In this document: positions 58,201 through 64,000 of the stretch, piece by piece
Numbering within the stretch: the first letter of the stretch is position 1
Layout: each line of letters begins with the position of its first letter
From: Acinetobacter defluvii
GTDB taxonomy: Bacteria > Pseudomonadota > Gammaproteobacteria > Pseudomonadales > Moraxellaceae
Length of the DNA: 64,000 nucleotides
NCBI RefSeq assembly: GCF_001704615.3
Contig: NZ_CP029397.2
Span: 2,542,001 to 2,606,000 of the forward strand
Direction of reading: 5' to 3'
The notes under the pieces: model-generated
Databases searched by the model: none
What the model was told of the DNA's origin: nothing
The model's input: the letters and a program-made list of their open reading frames with translations, nothing else
Translations under genes and position numbers: made by a program

Positions 58201-58681
58201 GCATTTCTTCAGGTTTGGCATCCACCAAACGGTTAATCATCCCTTGTTCAATAATCGCATATGAACGCGGACCTAGACCAGTCCCCAAGAAAATATCAGT
58301 AATATCACGACGGCGACACTTGGTACCATTCAGAAAATATTCAGATTTGCCATCTCGGTTGACTTGGCGACGAACGGCTAATTCAGTATAAGCATTGTAT
58401 GCGCCACCGAGCTTGCCATAAGTATTTTCAAAACGTAGCTCTACACTTGCCATCCCTACAGGTTTACGTTTGCTCGTTCCTGTAAAAATGACATCTTGCA
58501 TACTGCCACCCCGCAGTTGGCGCGCGCTTGACTCGCCCATGACCCAACGGATGGCATCAATCACATTAGATTTACCACAACCATTGGGACCCACGACCGC
58601 GGTACGGTTCGCTTTGAATTGTAATGTTGCACTATCAGCAAAAGATTTGAAGCCTGAAAGTTTTAAGCTGCTTAAACGCAT
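55229..58681 (-). CDS. smc: Chromosome partition protein Smc
   Basis: Condensin ATPase of 1150 residues that works with ScpA and ScpB. The N-terminal Walker A is GPNGCGKSNVIDAIRW. Two very long Gln/Glu/Leu coiled coils flank a hinge (about 510-650), and the C-terminal head has LSGGEKALTALAL and Walker B FCVLDEVDAPLDD. A full-length Smc together with scpAB means the cell uses Smc-ScpAB rather than relying only on MukBEF. The gene is followed directly by zipA. Confidence 0.96.
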   Translation of the reverse strand: MRLSSLKLSGFKSFADSATLQFKANRTAVVGPNGCGKSNVIDAIRWVMGESSARQLRGGSMQDVIFTGTSKRKPVGMASVELRFENTYGKLGGAYNAYTELAVRRQVNRDGKSEYFLNGTKCRRRDITDIFLGTGLGPRSYAIIEQGMINRLVDAKPEEMRIFIEEAAGVSRYQARRKETLQHLEHTTQNLERLEDISSELQSQLKTLKRQSESAVQYKTLETQIRTLKVEILSFQCEQSSRLQEQYAVEMNELGEHFKLVRSDMSTLEHDLAATSELFQRLIQQSSPLQQEWQQAEKKLSELKMTLEQKQSLFQQNSEMVGQLEQQKAQTKERIQLLELQLDTLFSQVDEQSQTLQTLESETQLSQQSSTDLKAQQAEAQKQFELIKTQVEKQQQQKAQMQAQIEHLTKNISRLEQQKDTLKQQAAQIQKQFQSEDLSQLEHDKNLIQVKIVELENAISIAKTESEQQQEQYNQQKTICAQLKSEIQVLQSEQKNLNQLMAKSTVKADAKAVQLMQVLQLNAQGKQHANLIEKFLAKWLSAHVINEQTNFVESIARQFKTSDSKDRIQLDLLPCLADWIESPQNSLWTQVAITKSLAEALKMQTQLNIGQSILSLDGYHVGQDWVIGLFYDEASQAAQGALSHRIRLEEIEQKLTELQPQLTAAEVLLPQVQQQIAALKTQLQQQQEQLQSQQKQLQNLDVVIAKQQSASQAFDLQKLQLNHQLQQLDEQLEEDAMQKDDLDIDLHALNFKLEENLPEYKTWQARLDELNEQLEAQQQAALTKQQNLEATRRILEQNKQQTELLEKDLNFSKVQYQQILAQMEQSKKFVDPIQLELPSLQSQYTEQSQLTEKLQKTWADWQVELNSVQSKQQNLNEMRHLHQQNDEKLRTQLEEKRLAWQVAKSDLQHYSEQLNALNVKVKQGLSIDLVSHQQNLDKAQRQFEKLGAVNLAASEEYLEVSQRYEELSHQMQDLENTVEQLKNAMKSIDQETKKLFMTTFDRVNTELKDLFPKVFNGGEASLSLEDDWQSGVKLMARPPGKRNSSLALLSGGEKALTALALVFSIFRLNPAPFCVLDEVDAPLDDANVGRFCNLVKELSEQVQFIYITHNKVAMTMATDLLGVTMPEPGTSKLVTVNLKEAKEYGLAAES

Positions 58682-58709
58682 AATGTCCTAGTTACTTGCC
58701 AACGCCATG

Positions 58710-59405
58710 CTAGCGACGTGATCTCCTCGCCCATGCGAGTTCGATTTGTTTCATACGTGTCAGCGACTCCAACACGAGATTACGCAAGTGTCGACAAAAA
58801 TCTTCCATAAATAAAGTAGCTTGTTGTGATTTTCGGATCAAAATTGCATCAATCACAAGTTTTATTAGCTCTAAAGCCTCTTGCAGCTCACGTCTTGAGG
58901 TATTTAAGGTTAAAAAATAGCTTCTGCGTAAAGAAGGTAACAATTCTTTATAAAACTTCATCAGGTAGGGATTGCCCACCATATCTTGCTGTTCAGCCAA
59001 ATATTGAAAAATACTGTCATAAAATTTTTCAGTATTGCTATTTTTGACATGCTCATTGAGTTGTTGCATCAACTTTTGTAATCCTTCTGCTTCGTGATTA
59101 CGCCATGTTTCGCTGATACGCTGTACAATTTGCCCTAAAAATAAACTACTTGTGTCAAATAAAGCACGGACTTGTTGCGGTGACATTTCCGAAACAATTG
59201 CACCTCGCCTTGGGTAAATTTCGATTAAATGCGTACGCTCTAGCAACAATAATGCTTCTCGTACTGAGCCACGGCTCACGTCAAGTTCTTTAGCAATGCG
59301 TAATTCTTGTATACGTTCCCCTTCGACCAACTCACCACTGATAATTTGTTCACTGATATGTTTGGCGATTTGCTCTGAAAGGCTTTCGACTTCTTCCAAA
59401 TGCAT
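58710..59405 (-). CDS. GntR-family transcriptional regulator (FCD type)
   Basis: A 231-residue regulator. The winged helix (about residues 8-75) has SGELVEGERIQELRIAKELDVSRGSVREALLLLE, typical of GntR/FadR regulators. The C-terminal helical FCD domain (about 85-215) binds a small acid in relatives. The usual metal-binding histidines of FCD domains are not obvious. AGGA precedes the start. A palindrome 88 bp upstream may be its own operator. Target genes unknown; it sits next to a TSUP permease in the same direction. Confidence 0.88.
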   Translation of the reverse strand: MHLEEVESLSEQIAKHISEQIISGELVEGERIQELRIAKELDVSRGSVREALLLLERTHLIEIYPRRGAIVSEMSPQQVRALFDTSSLFLGQIVQRISETWRNHEAEGLQKLMQQLNEHVKNSNTEKFYDSIFQYLAEQQDMVGNPYLMKFYKELLPSLRRSYFLTLNTSRRELQEALELIKLVIDAILIRKSQQATLFMEDFCRHLRNLVLESLTRMKQIELAWARRSRR

Positions 59406-59492
59406 AAAAATCCTATGTTCTTTGTTTTATTATGATCAATATCAATCATTGAGTTTTTTATTTAACCTGTTCAATACTGATAATTCTATGTC

Positions 59493-59505
59493 ATTGTCGG
59501 ACAAT
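59493..59505. promoter_or_regulatory. Candidate GntR/FCD operator ATTGTCGGACAAT
   Basis: A perfect 13-bp palindrome, ATTGTC-G-GACAAT, lies 88 bp upstream of the GntR-type gene in a 288-bp gap. FadR-subfamily regulators commonly bind short TTGT/ACAA palindromes of this form, so autoregulation is likely. The rest of the gap shows nothing else recognisable. Confidence 0.6.
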
Positions 59506-59693
59506 TTTATTGGATTTTGAGCCAATTGCTCTGAGATTTTGATAAATAGAAAGGTTTTTTTAAATATATATTGGTTTTTAGATCAGCAATGCTATTTGTA
59601 GGCATTGCTCTCAACATCAAAGCTATACAACAATGTCTGTTTATTTCGATCAATACAAAATAAACAGAGTGGAGATATTCGCTAAAATTTAAC

Positions 59694-60503
59694 TTAGAAA
59701 AAAGCGGAAACACCTTTAAAAATAAAGAACAAACCAATGGTTGTAAGTAAACATGCAAAACACTTTTTCAACATCGCAGGTGAAAGTGCATGCGCAACTT
59801 TTGCACCCAATTTTGCAGTGATAAAGCTCATAATACTGATGCCAATAAATGCATAAAGATGCACAAAACCAAGGGTATTTGGGACATTGATTTGCGCTTT
59901 CGCACCAAAAAACATAAAACCTAAAGCCCCTGCAATTGCAATCGGTAAACCACATGCTGCTGAAGTCCCAACAGCTTTTTGCATCACTACCCCATTTTTA
60001 TTTAAATACGGTACAGTCAAACTACCACCACCAATCCCAAAAATCGCAGAAGCAATACCGATCCCTCCGCCTGCAAGCATTTGCATGGATGTAGAAGGAA
60101 GTTGTTTAGCTTCATCGACTTTAGCGTTTGCACCTTTAAACATTTTATAAGCCACCCAGATCGCAAATAGCCCAATGATCAATTGCAAGTTTGCACCTGA
60201 CAAAATACCTGCAATACCAGCCCCTAAAAATGAACCTAACACCAAACCAGGTGCAAGATTTTTAACAACATTCCACAGTACTGCACCATTTTTATGATGT
60301 GCCATCAATGAGCTAATCGACGTTACGATAATGGTGGCAAGTGAAGTCCCTAAAGCAAGGTGCATAATCACCGCAGGGTCATAGCCCATTTGGGTAAAAA
60401 CCACATATAGAATTGGTACAATAATTAAGCCACCACCCACACCAAATAGTCCAGCAGCGAAACCAGCGATTGCACCAATCCCTAGATATATGATTAACTC
60501 CAT
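59694..60503 (-). CDS. TSUP-family permease (TauE/SafE type)
   Basis: A 269-residue inner-membrane protein with about eight transmembrane helices. The repeated TSUP motif appears twice (GFAAGLFGVGGGLIIVPIL and GIASAIFGIGGGSLTVPYL), once in each half. Members move sulfite, sulfoacetate, thiosulfate or other small organic acids. The substrate cannot be read from sequence. It is divergent from birA, only 29 bp apart, and could be a target of the downstream GntR regulator. Confidence 0.88.
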   Translation of the reverse strand: MELIIYLGIGAIAGFAAGLFGVGGGLIIVPILYVVFTQMGYDPAVIMHLALGTSLATIIVTSISSLMAHHKNGAVLWNVVKNLAPGLVLGSFLGAGIAGILSGANLQLIIGLFAIWVAYKMFKGANAKVDEAKQLPSTSMQMLAGGGIGIASAIFGIGGGSLTVPYLNKNGVVMQKAVGTSAACGLPIAIAGALGFMFFGAKAQINVPNTLGFVHLYAFIGISIMSFITAKLGAKVAHALSPAMLKKCFACLLTTIGLFFIFKGVSAFF

Positions 60504-60532
60504 AAATATTCTTCCATTATCTTCTATTCAAC

Positions 60533-61297
60533 ATGGATTTAGAAACTCGCCATTTACGTCAGTTATTGACCAACGCACAACAGCTGCCTGAAATTTTGCT
60601 CTTAAAACATAGCACCACATCGACCAATGACGATGTTCGTGACATTGCTCAAAAAGGCATTAAAACGATATTAGTCTGTAGTGAAATACAAACTCAAGGT
60701 CGAGGACAGCATCAACGTGAATGGGTTTCTCCCATCGGCAATATTTATTTAAGCACATTGTTACAAACCCAAACAACAATAGATGGGCGTTTGGCTTTAG
60801 AAATTGCATTAAATATTTTACAAATGCCAAGCCTTAGAAACTTAAATAATTTACAAATCAAATGGCCTAACGACTTATATAGCACACAAGGCAAATGGGG
60901 CGGTATTTTGGTTGAACCAATTTCCCCAAATGAAGCCATTGTCGGTGTAGGAATTAACTTACTGCCTTTACCCCAAGAACAAATCGACCAACAAGCGACC
61001 TCAGTCGTACAACTGGGTGTGGAATTTCCTAATCGTATCCAAATGATCAGTGAGTTGTATCTTGCTATTCAACAGGCTGGACAATGGTTTGAACACGGTT
61101 GCTATAACCTTGCCTCACGTTTTAATCATTATGCTGCTTTCATGGACAAAAATGTTCATTTTGAACAGATTAAAGGCAATGTAGAAGGTATTTTTAAAGG
61201 CATTTGTGATGATGGTTCAGTTAACCTGCAAACCCCTCAAGGCTTACTTAATGTCTACCAAGGACGTTTACGTTTAGCGGAGCAAGATCAAGCATGA
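60533..61297 (+). CDS. birA: Biotin-protein ligase without DNA-binding domain
   Basis: Attaches biotin to the acetyl-CoA carboxylase carrier protein through biotinyl-AMP. The motifs [16 protein letters not shown] (the GRGRRGRxW loop) and KWPND are intact, and a small C-terminal SH3-like domain follows. The 254-residue protein begins with about 18 residues before the catalytic domain, so the winged-helix repressor domain of E. coli BirA is absent. It cannot repress the bio operon. Overlaps coaX by ATGA. Confidence 0.94.
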   Translation: MDLETRHLRQLLTNAQQLPEILLLKHSTTSTNDDVRDIAQKGIKTILVCSEIQTQGRGQHQREWVSPIGNIYLSTLLQTQTTIDGRLALEIALNILQMPSLRNLNNLQIKWPNDLYSTQGKWGGILVEPISPNEAIVGVGINLLPLPQEQIDQQATSVVQLGVEFPNRIQMISELYLAIQQAGQWFEHGCYNLASRFNHYAAFMDKNVHFEQIKGNVEGIFKGICDDGSVNLQTPQGLLNVYQGRLRLAEQDQA

Positions 61298-62037
61298 ATA
61301 GGTTAAATGAAAAAAAATTATGGCTTGATATTGGCAATACCCGTTTAAAATATTGGGTCACAGAAGCAGATCATATTGTAGAACATGTGGCAGAGTTGCA
61401 TTTACAATCTCCTGCTGATCTACTTTTAGGTTTAATTCAACACTTTAAAAATTTAGACATTGCCCGAGTCGGTATTTCTTCCGTACAAGATAAGAAAAAT
61501 AACCAACGCATTGCGAAAATTTTAAAGTTACTTGATGTCCCTGTATCTTTTGCCAAAGTACATACTGAATATGCAGGGTTACAATGTGGTTATGATGATC
61601 CAACACAGCTCGGGATCGACCGTTGGCTGCAAGTTTTAGCAGTTGCCAATGCCGAAGATAATCTTTGTGTAATCAGTTGTGGTACAGCGCTAACTATTGA
61701 TCTTACACATGGTAAGCAGCACTTGGGCGGCTATATCGTACCAAATCTTTACTTACAACGGGATTCACTGATTCAAAACACCAAAGGTATTAAAATTCCT
61801 GATGCTGCTTTTGAAGAACTCAGTCCAGGACGGAATACCATCGATGCTGTACATCATGGTATTTTTTTAGGTCTGCTCAGCACTATTCAGCATGTACTTA
61901 AACAATCTCCACGTAAACTCATTTTAACAGGGGGTGATGCGCCATTATTTGCCCAGTTTCTTGAAGAGTATGCGCCACATATCGAACCTGACCTACTGCT
62001 CAAAGGCTTACAAATTTATATTGAGCATCAGGCTTAA
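61294..62037 (+). CDS. coaX: Type III pantothenate kinase
   Basis: First step of coenzyme A synthesis, phosphorylating pantothenate. The ASKHA-fold motifs [12 protein letters not shown] (phosphate loop), [18 protein letters not shown] and [12 protein letters not shown] are present, with LTGGDAPLF near the end. Length 247. Type III enzymes need K+ or NH4+ and are not feedback-inhibited by CoA. Co-transcribed with birA, a common pairing in this group. Confidence 0.94.
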   Translation: MNRLNEKKLWLDIGNTRLKYWVTEADHIVEHVAELHLQSPADLLLGLIQHFKNLDIARVGISSVQDKKNNQRIAKILKLLDVPVSFAKVHTEYAGLQCGYDDPTQLGIDRWLQVLAVANAEDNLCVISCGTALTIDLTHGKQHLGGYIVPNLYLQRDSLIQNTKGIKIPDAAFEELSPGRNTIDAVHHGIFLGLLSTIQHVLKQSPRKLILTGGDAPLFAQFLEEYAPHIEPDLLLKGLQIYIEHQA

Positions 62038-62116
62038 TGCATTAAAACTTAAAGCTTAAATATAAAGCTCGAATTATTCTTAAACTCATAATCATATTAA
62101 GATAAGGAAATACAAG

Positions 62117-62797
62117 ATGAATAAAATAAAACCATTCGTTATTGCCAGCTTGATGGGGCTAATGATGACAGGCTGTGCAAACTTACAAAGTACAACACAA
62201 CATATTCCAAGTGAATTACAACAGCAACTCATAACCTCTCAGCCTATTATTGCTTATTTTACACCTGATGCAGGTGAAGAGGACTGTAGCTGTGATAGCA
62301 ATGTAGGGCATGGCTACTCTGCTAGCCCCATTGAAAATGGTTACTATCGTAAGCTTTTAGGTCGTGACAAAAATGGACGTTTCTTAGTACAAGACTTTTA
62401 CCAAAACAGTCATAACAAACAGACTGATCCATTTTGGATAATTGAACCGAAAGGTTTAAACAGTTTTGACGGACAATATACCGATGGCGATGTTGTTGGA
62501 TATTATGAAAATGGCAAAGTTGAGTTTAAACTTACTTATCGAAATCATGTCGCTATAGGAAAATCTCAAAACTATTATCCAAATGGAAAAATTGCTTTAG
62601 AAACCGAGTTTGTAGATGAAAAAATAGTTTTACAAAAGCTCTGGTATGAAAATGGTAAAATTGCGGCTGATTTAAAATTGGATGCTCAACAAGATTTTCA
62701 CATTATCGACAGTAAAGTTTGGGATCAAAATAATAATTTAATTTCAGACATTGAACAAAGTGATGAAATTATTCAAAAGATTTATAGTCAAATTTAA
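62117..62797 (+). CDS. MORN-repeat lipoprotein (hypothetical)
   Basis: A 226-residue lipoprotein with lipobox MTGC (Cys19). A Cys-containing segment DCSCDSN lies at about residues 57-63. Three MORN-like repeats follow (GYYENGKVEFKLTY, NYYPNGKIALETEF, LWYENGKIAADL), as in YwqK-type proteins. The repeats usually form beta-hairpin arrays for binding. Located after coaX with its own gap of 79 bp. Function unknown. Confidence 0.75.
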   Translation: MNKIKPFVIASLMGLMMTGCANLQSTTQHIPSELQQQLITSQPIIAYFTPDAGEEDCSCDSNVGHGYSASPIENGYYRKLLGRDKNGRFLVQDFYQNSHNKQTDPFWIIEPKGLNSFDGQYTDGDVVGYYENGKVEFKLTYRNHVAIGKSQNYYPNGKIALETEFVDEKIVLQKLWYENGKIAADLKLDAQQDFHIIDSKVWDQNNNLISDIEQSDEIIQKIYSQI

Positions 62798-62821
62798 TCG
62801 CTTGCTAGCAGATCTCGTTAA

Positions 62822-62849
62822 CAAAACGGCTGAATGCAGCCGTTTTTTA
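62822..62849. terminator. Bidirectional terminator between convergent genes
   Basis: Stem AAACGGCTG/CAGCCGTTT with four-base loop, T-run on the right and A-rich left side; it serves the MORN lipoprotein and the convergent hydrolase. Confidence 0.88.
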
Positions 62850-62853
62850 TTCT

Positions 62854-63438
62854 TTATTCTACGCTAGAGATCACAGGTTGATCTAAAAGTAATTCTAATT
62901 TGTTCCACAATTGAGGAAACTCAGTAAAGCCATCTTCTTGCATGAAATGTCCTGCATATTTCACCTCAACCAATTGTGCATGGATCGCTTGCCCCAAGCG
63001 AATACTCATTGGAGGAGCAACATAAGGATCATTGTTCGATATAAATACAAATCGTTTTTGAATAGCTGTTTGGATCACAAACTCATCTATTTTAGTATGT
63101 TGAATGAATCCATTGAGTTCAGGTAAAGAGGGCAAAGCATCTTTAAAAGGCGAAATTAAAAATATCGCTTTGATTTTTTTTCCCTTTAATGCTTGAGATA
63201 AGAAGTCCAATGTACTAATACAACCTAAACTATGTGCCACCACGATGCTATTTTCATCAAGGGGAGCGATTTGCATGTGTAAACATTCTTTCCACACCGC
63301 ATAGTTTGGAACATCTGGATCTTCTAGATGGATAATTTCACAGGCAGCGCCTGCAGCTTCAATTTTTTGGGAAAGCCAAGGAAACCAATGCTTTTCTGGA
63401 GAGGCTTGATAGCCATGTATAACAAAAACAGTCTTCAT
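62854..63438 (-). CDS. RBBP9/YdeN-family alpha/beta hydrolase
   Basis: A 194-residue serine hydrolase. FVIHGYQASPEKHWFPWL opens the fold, the nucleophile is in VVAHSLGCISTLDF, the acid probably in ISNNDPYVAP and the His in YAGHFMQEDGF. The small size and these motifs match the RBBP9/YdeN group. The substrate is unknown. Single gene, with ffh transcribed in the same direction upstream but ended by its own terminator. Confidence 0.85.
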   Translation of the reverse strand: MKTVFVIHGYQASPEKHWFPWLSQKIEAAGAACEIIHLEDPDVPNYAVWKECLHMQIAPLDENSIVVAHSLGCISTLDFLSQALKGKKIKAIFLISPFKDALPSLPELNGFIQHTKIDEFVIQTAIQKRFVFISNNDPYVAPPMSIRLGQAIHAQLVEVKYAGHFMQEDGFTEFPQLWNKLELLLDQPVISSVE

Positions 63439-63520
63439 TTTAAATAGTTCTTCTTATCAATTGCTTTAGCAAAACTAGCATAATGCAAGTTTAAATTTTT
63501 AAATGTAATTTTTTATATAA

Positions 63521-63545
63521 AAAGAGCGCTTAAAGCGCTCTTTTG
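63521..63545 (-). terminator. Terminator after ffh
   Basis: Minus-strand stem AAGAGCGCTTTAAGCGCTCTT followed by a T-run. It closes the ffh transcript. Confidence 0.85.
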
Positions 63546-63560
63546 GATATTTGATCAGAG

Positions 63561-64000
63561 TTATTTTTTTGGCTCGTTATTGCCAAATAAAGGTCCCATA
63601 CCACCACCGCCACCGAATTGCTTTTGCAAACCACTCAATGAACGCATCATTTTTGCCATACCAGACGGATTAGCAAATTTCTTCATCATTTTCGCCATTT
63701 GTGCATGTTGTTTAATCAGTTTATTAACTTCTACCACATCCATACCACAACCCGCTGCGATACGTTTTTTACGGCTTGGGTTCATCAAATCTGGGTTACG
63801 GCGCTCTTTAATGGTCATCGACTGGATAATCGCTTCCATTTTTTTCACTTGTTTTTCAGGATTTGCTTGTGCAATCGCATCTTGAATCCCTGAATTGCTC
63901 ATGCCAGGCAACTTGTCTAAGAAGCCCATCATGCCCCCCATTTTGTTCATTTGTTCAAACTGCATCAGCATATCTTCAAAGTTGAAGCTACCGCCTTTTT
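63561..64000 (-). CDS. ffh: Signal recognition particle protein Ffh (partial, C-terminal M domain)
   Basis: Only the 3' part is inside the window; the gene runs off the right edge with the frame open. The translation begins within KGGSFNFEDMLMQFEQMNKMG and contains the Met-rich M domain that binds 4.5S RNA and signal peptides. It includes SMTIKERRNPDLMNPSRKKRIAAGCGM and ends in a Gly/Met/Phe-rich tail. Ffh with FtsY targets inner-membrane proteins to the translocon. The GTPase domain lies beyond position 64000. Confidence 0.95.
   Translation of the reverse strand, partial: KGGSFNFEDMLMQFEQMNKMGGMMGFLDKLPGMSNSGIQDAIAQANPEKQVKKMEAIIQSMTIKERRNPDLMNPSRKKRIAAGCGMDVVEVNKLIKQHAQMAKMMKKFANPSGMAKMMRSLSGLQKQFGGGGGMGPLFGNNEPKK

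Overview
The window is a chromosomal segment of a low-GC gammaproteobacterium, most likely an Acinetobacter species. This rests on the AT-rich sequence, FilA-like secreted proteins, a pilGHIJ-chpA cluster with a short ChpA, a mesX-mesD methionine synthase locus, and the birA-coaX and yceD-rpmF-fabD-fabG-acpP gene orders. The assignment is inferred from gene content; no database was searched. Most of the window is dense core genome. Only one insertion sequence is present, and there is no prophage, CRISPR array or obvious island.

Layout. 0.1-3.2 kb: an orphan RnfB-like ferredoxin overlapping nth, then an IS982-family element with a 6-bp target duplication beside a decayed GNAT acetyltransferase. 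3.2-6.5 kb: small envelope proteins, adk, a DUF445 membrane protein and a YfaZ-like outer-membrane protein, all on the minus strand. 6.7-11.3 kb: mrdA (PBP2), rsmD, a repeat-rich lipoprotein, a YdcF-like protein and a DUF2750 protein. 11.3-12.5 kb: eight tRNA genes (four Val-TAC, four Asp-GTC) in a tandem-repeat array behind one near-consensus sigma-70 promoter. 12.6-15.5 kb: YbaN-like and DUF1853 proteins, a tiny entericidin-like lipoprotein and dapE. 15.5-24.1 kb: the twitching-motility chemosensory operon pilG-pilH-pilI-pilJ-chpA plus a CheW-like gene. 24.4-27 kb: an unknown exported coiled-coil protein and proS.

27-30.2 kb: two tandem FilA-like secreted proteins and the decayed C-terminus of a third copy, the most accessory-looking part of the window. 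30.3-34.9 kb: yciO and epmC, then the yceD-rpmF-fabD-fabG-acpP ribosome/fatty-acid block. 35-38.9 kb: a Kbp-like LysM protein, then mesX-mesD-flavin reductase, which fits an oxygen-dependent, folate-independent methionine synthase. 39-43.4 kb: unknown membrane protein, acetyltransferase, scpA-scpB-rluB. 43.5-48.3 kb: biotin operon bioH-like-bioA-bioF-bioC-bioD. 48.3-51.9 kb: DUF6176 protein, exported one-Cys peroxiredoxin, bacterioferritin without the haem methionine, and an SDR reductase. 51.9-60.5 kb: ligA, zipA, smc, a GntR/FCD regulator with a candidate operator, and a TSUP permease. 60.5-64 kb: birA (catalytic domain only), coaX, a MORN-like lipoprotein, an RBBP9-like hydrolase and the 3' end of ffh, cut by the window edge.

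The genes group around DNA maintenance (nth, ligA, smc, scpAB), fatty-acid and biotin metabolism (fabD, fabG, acpP, bio genes, birA), envelope growth (mrdA, zipA) and surface motility (pil-chp). The least understood parts are the FilA-like tandem with its leader-like motif and conserved C-terminal cysteines, the solitary soluble RnfB, and the mesX-mesD system, whose methyl donor is to my knowledge unresolved.
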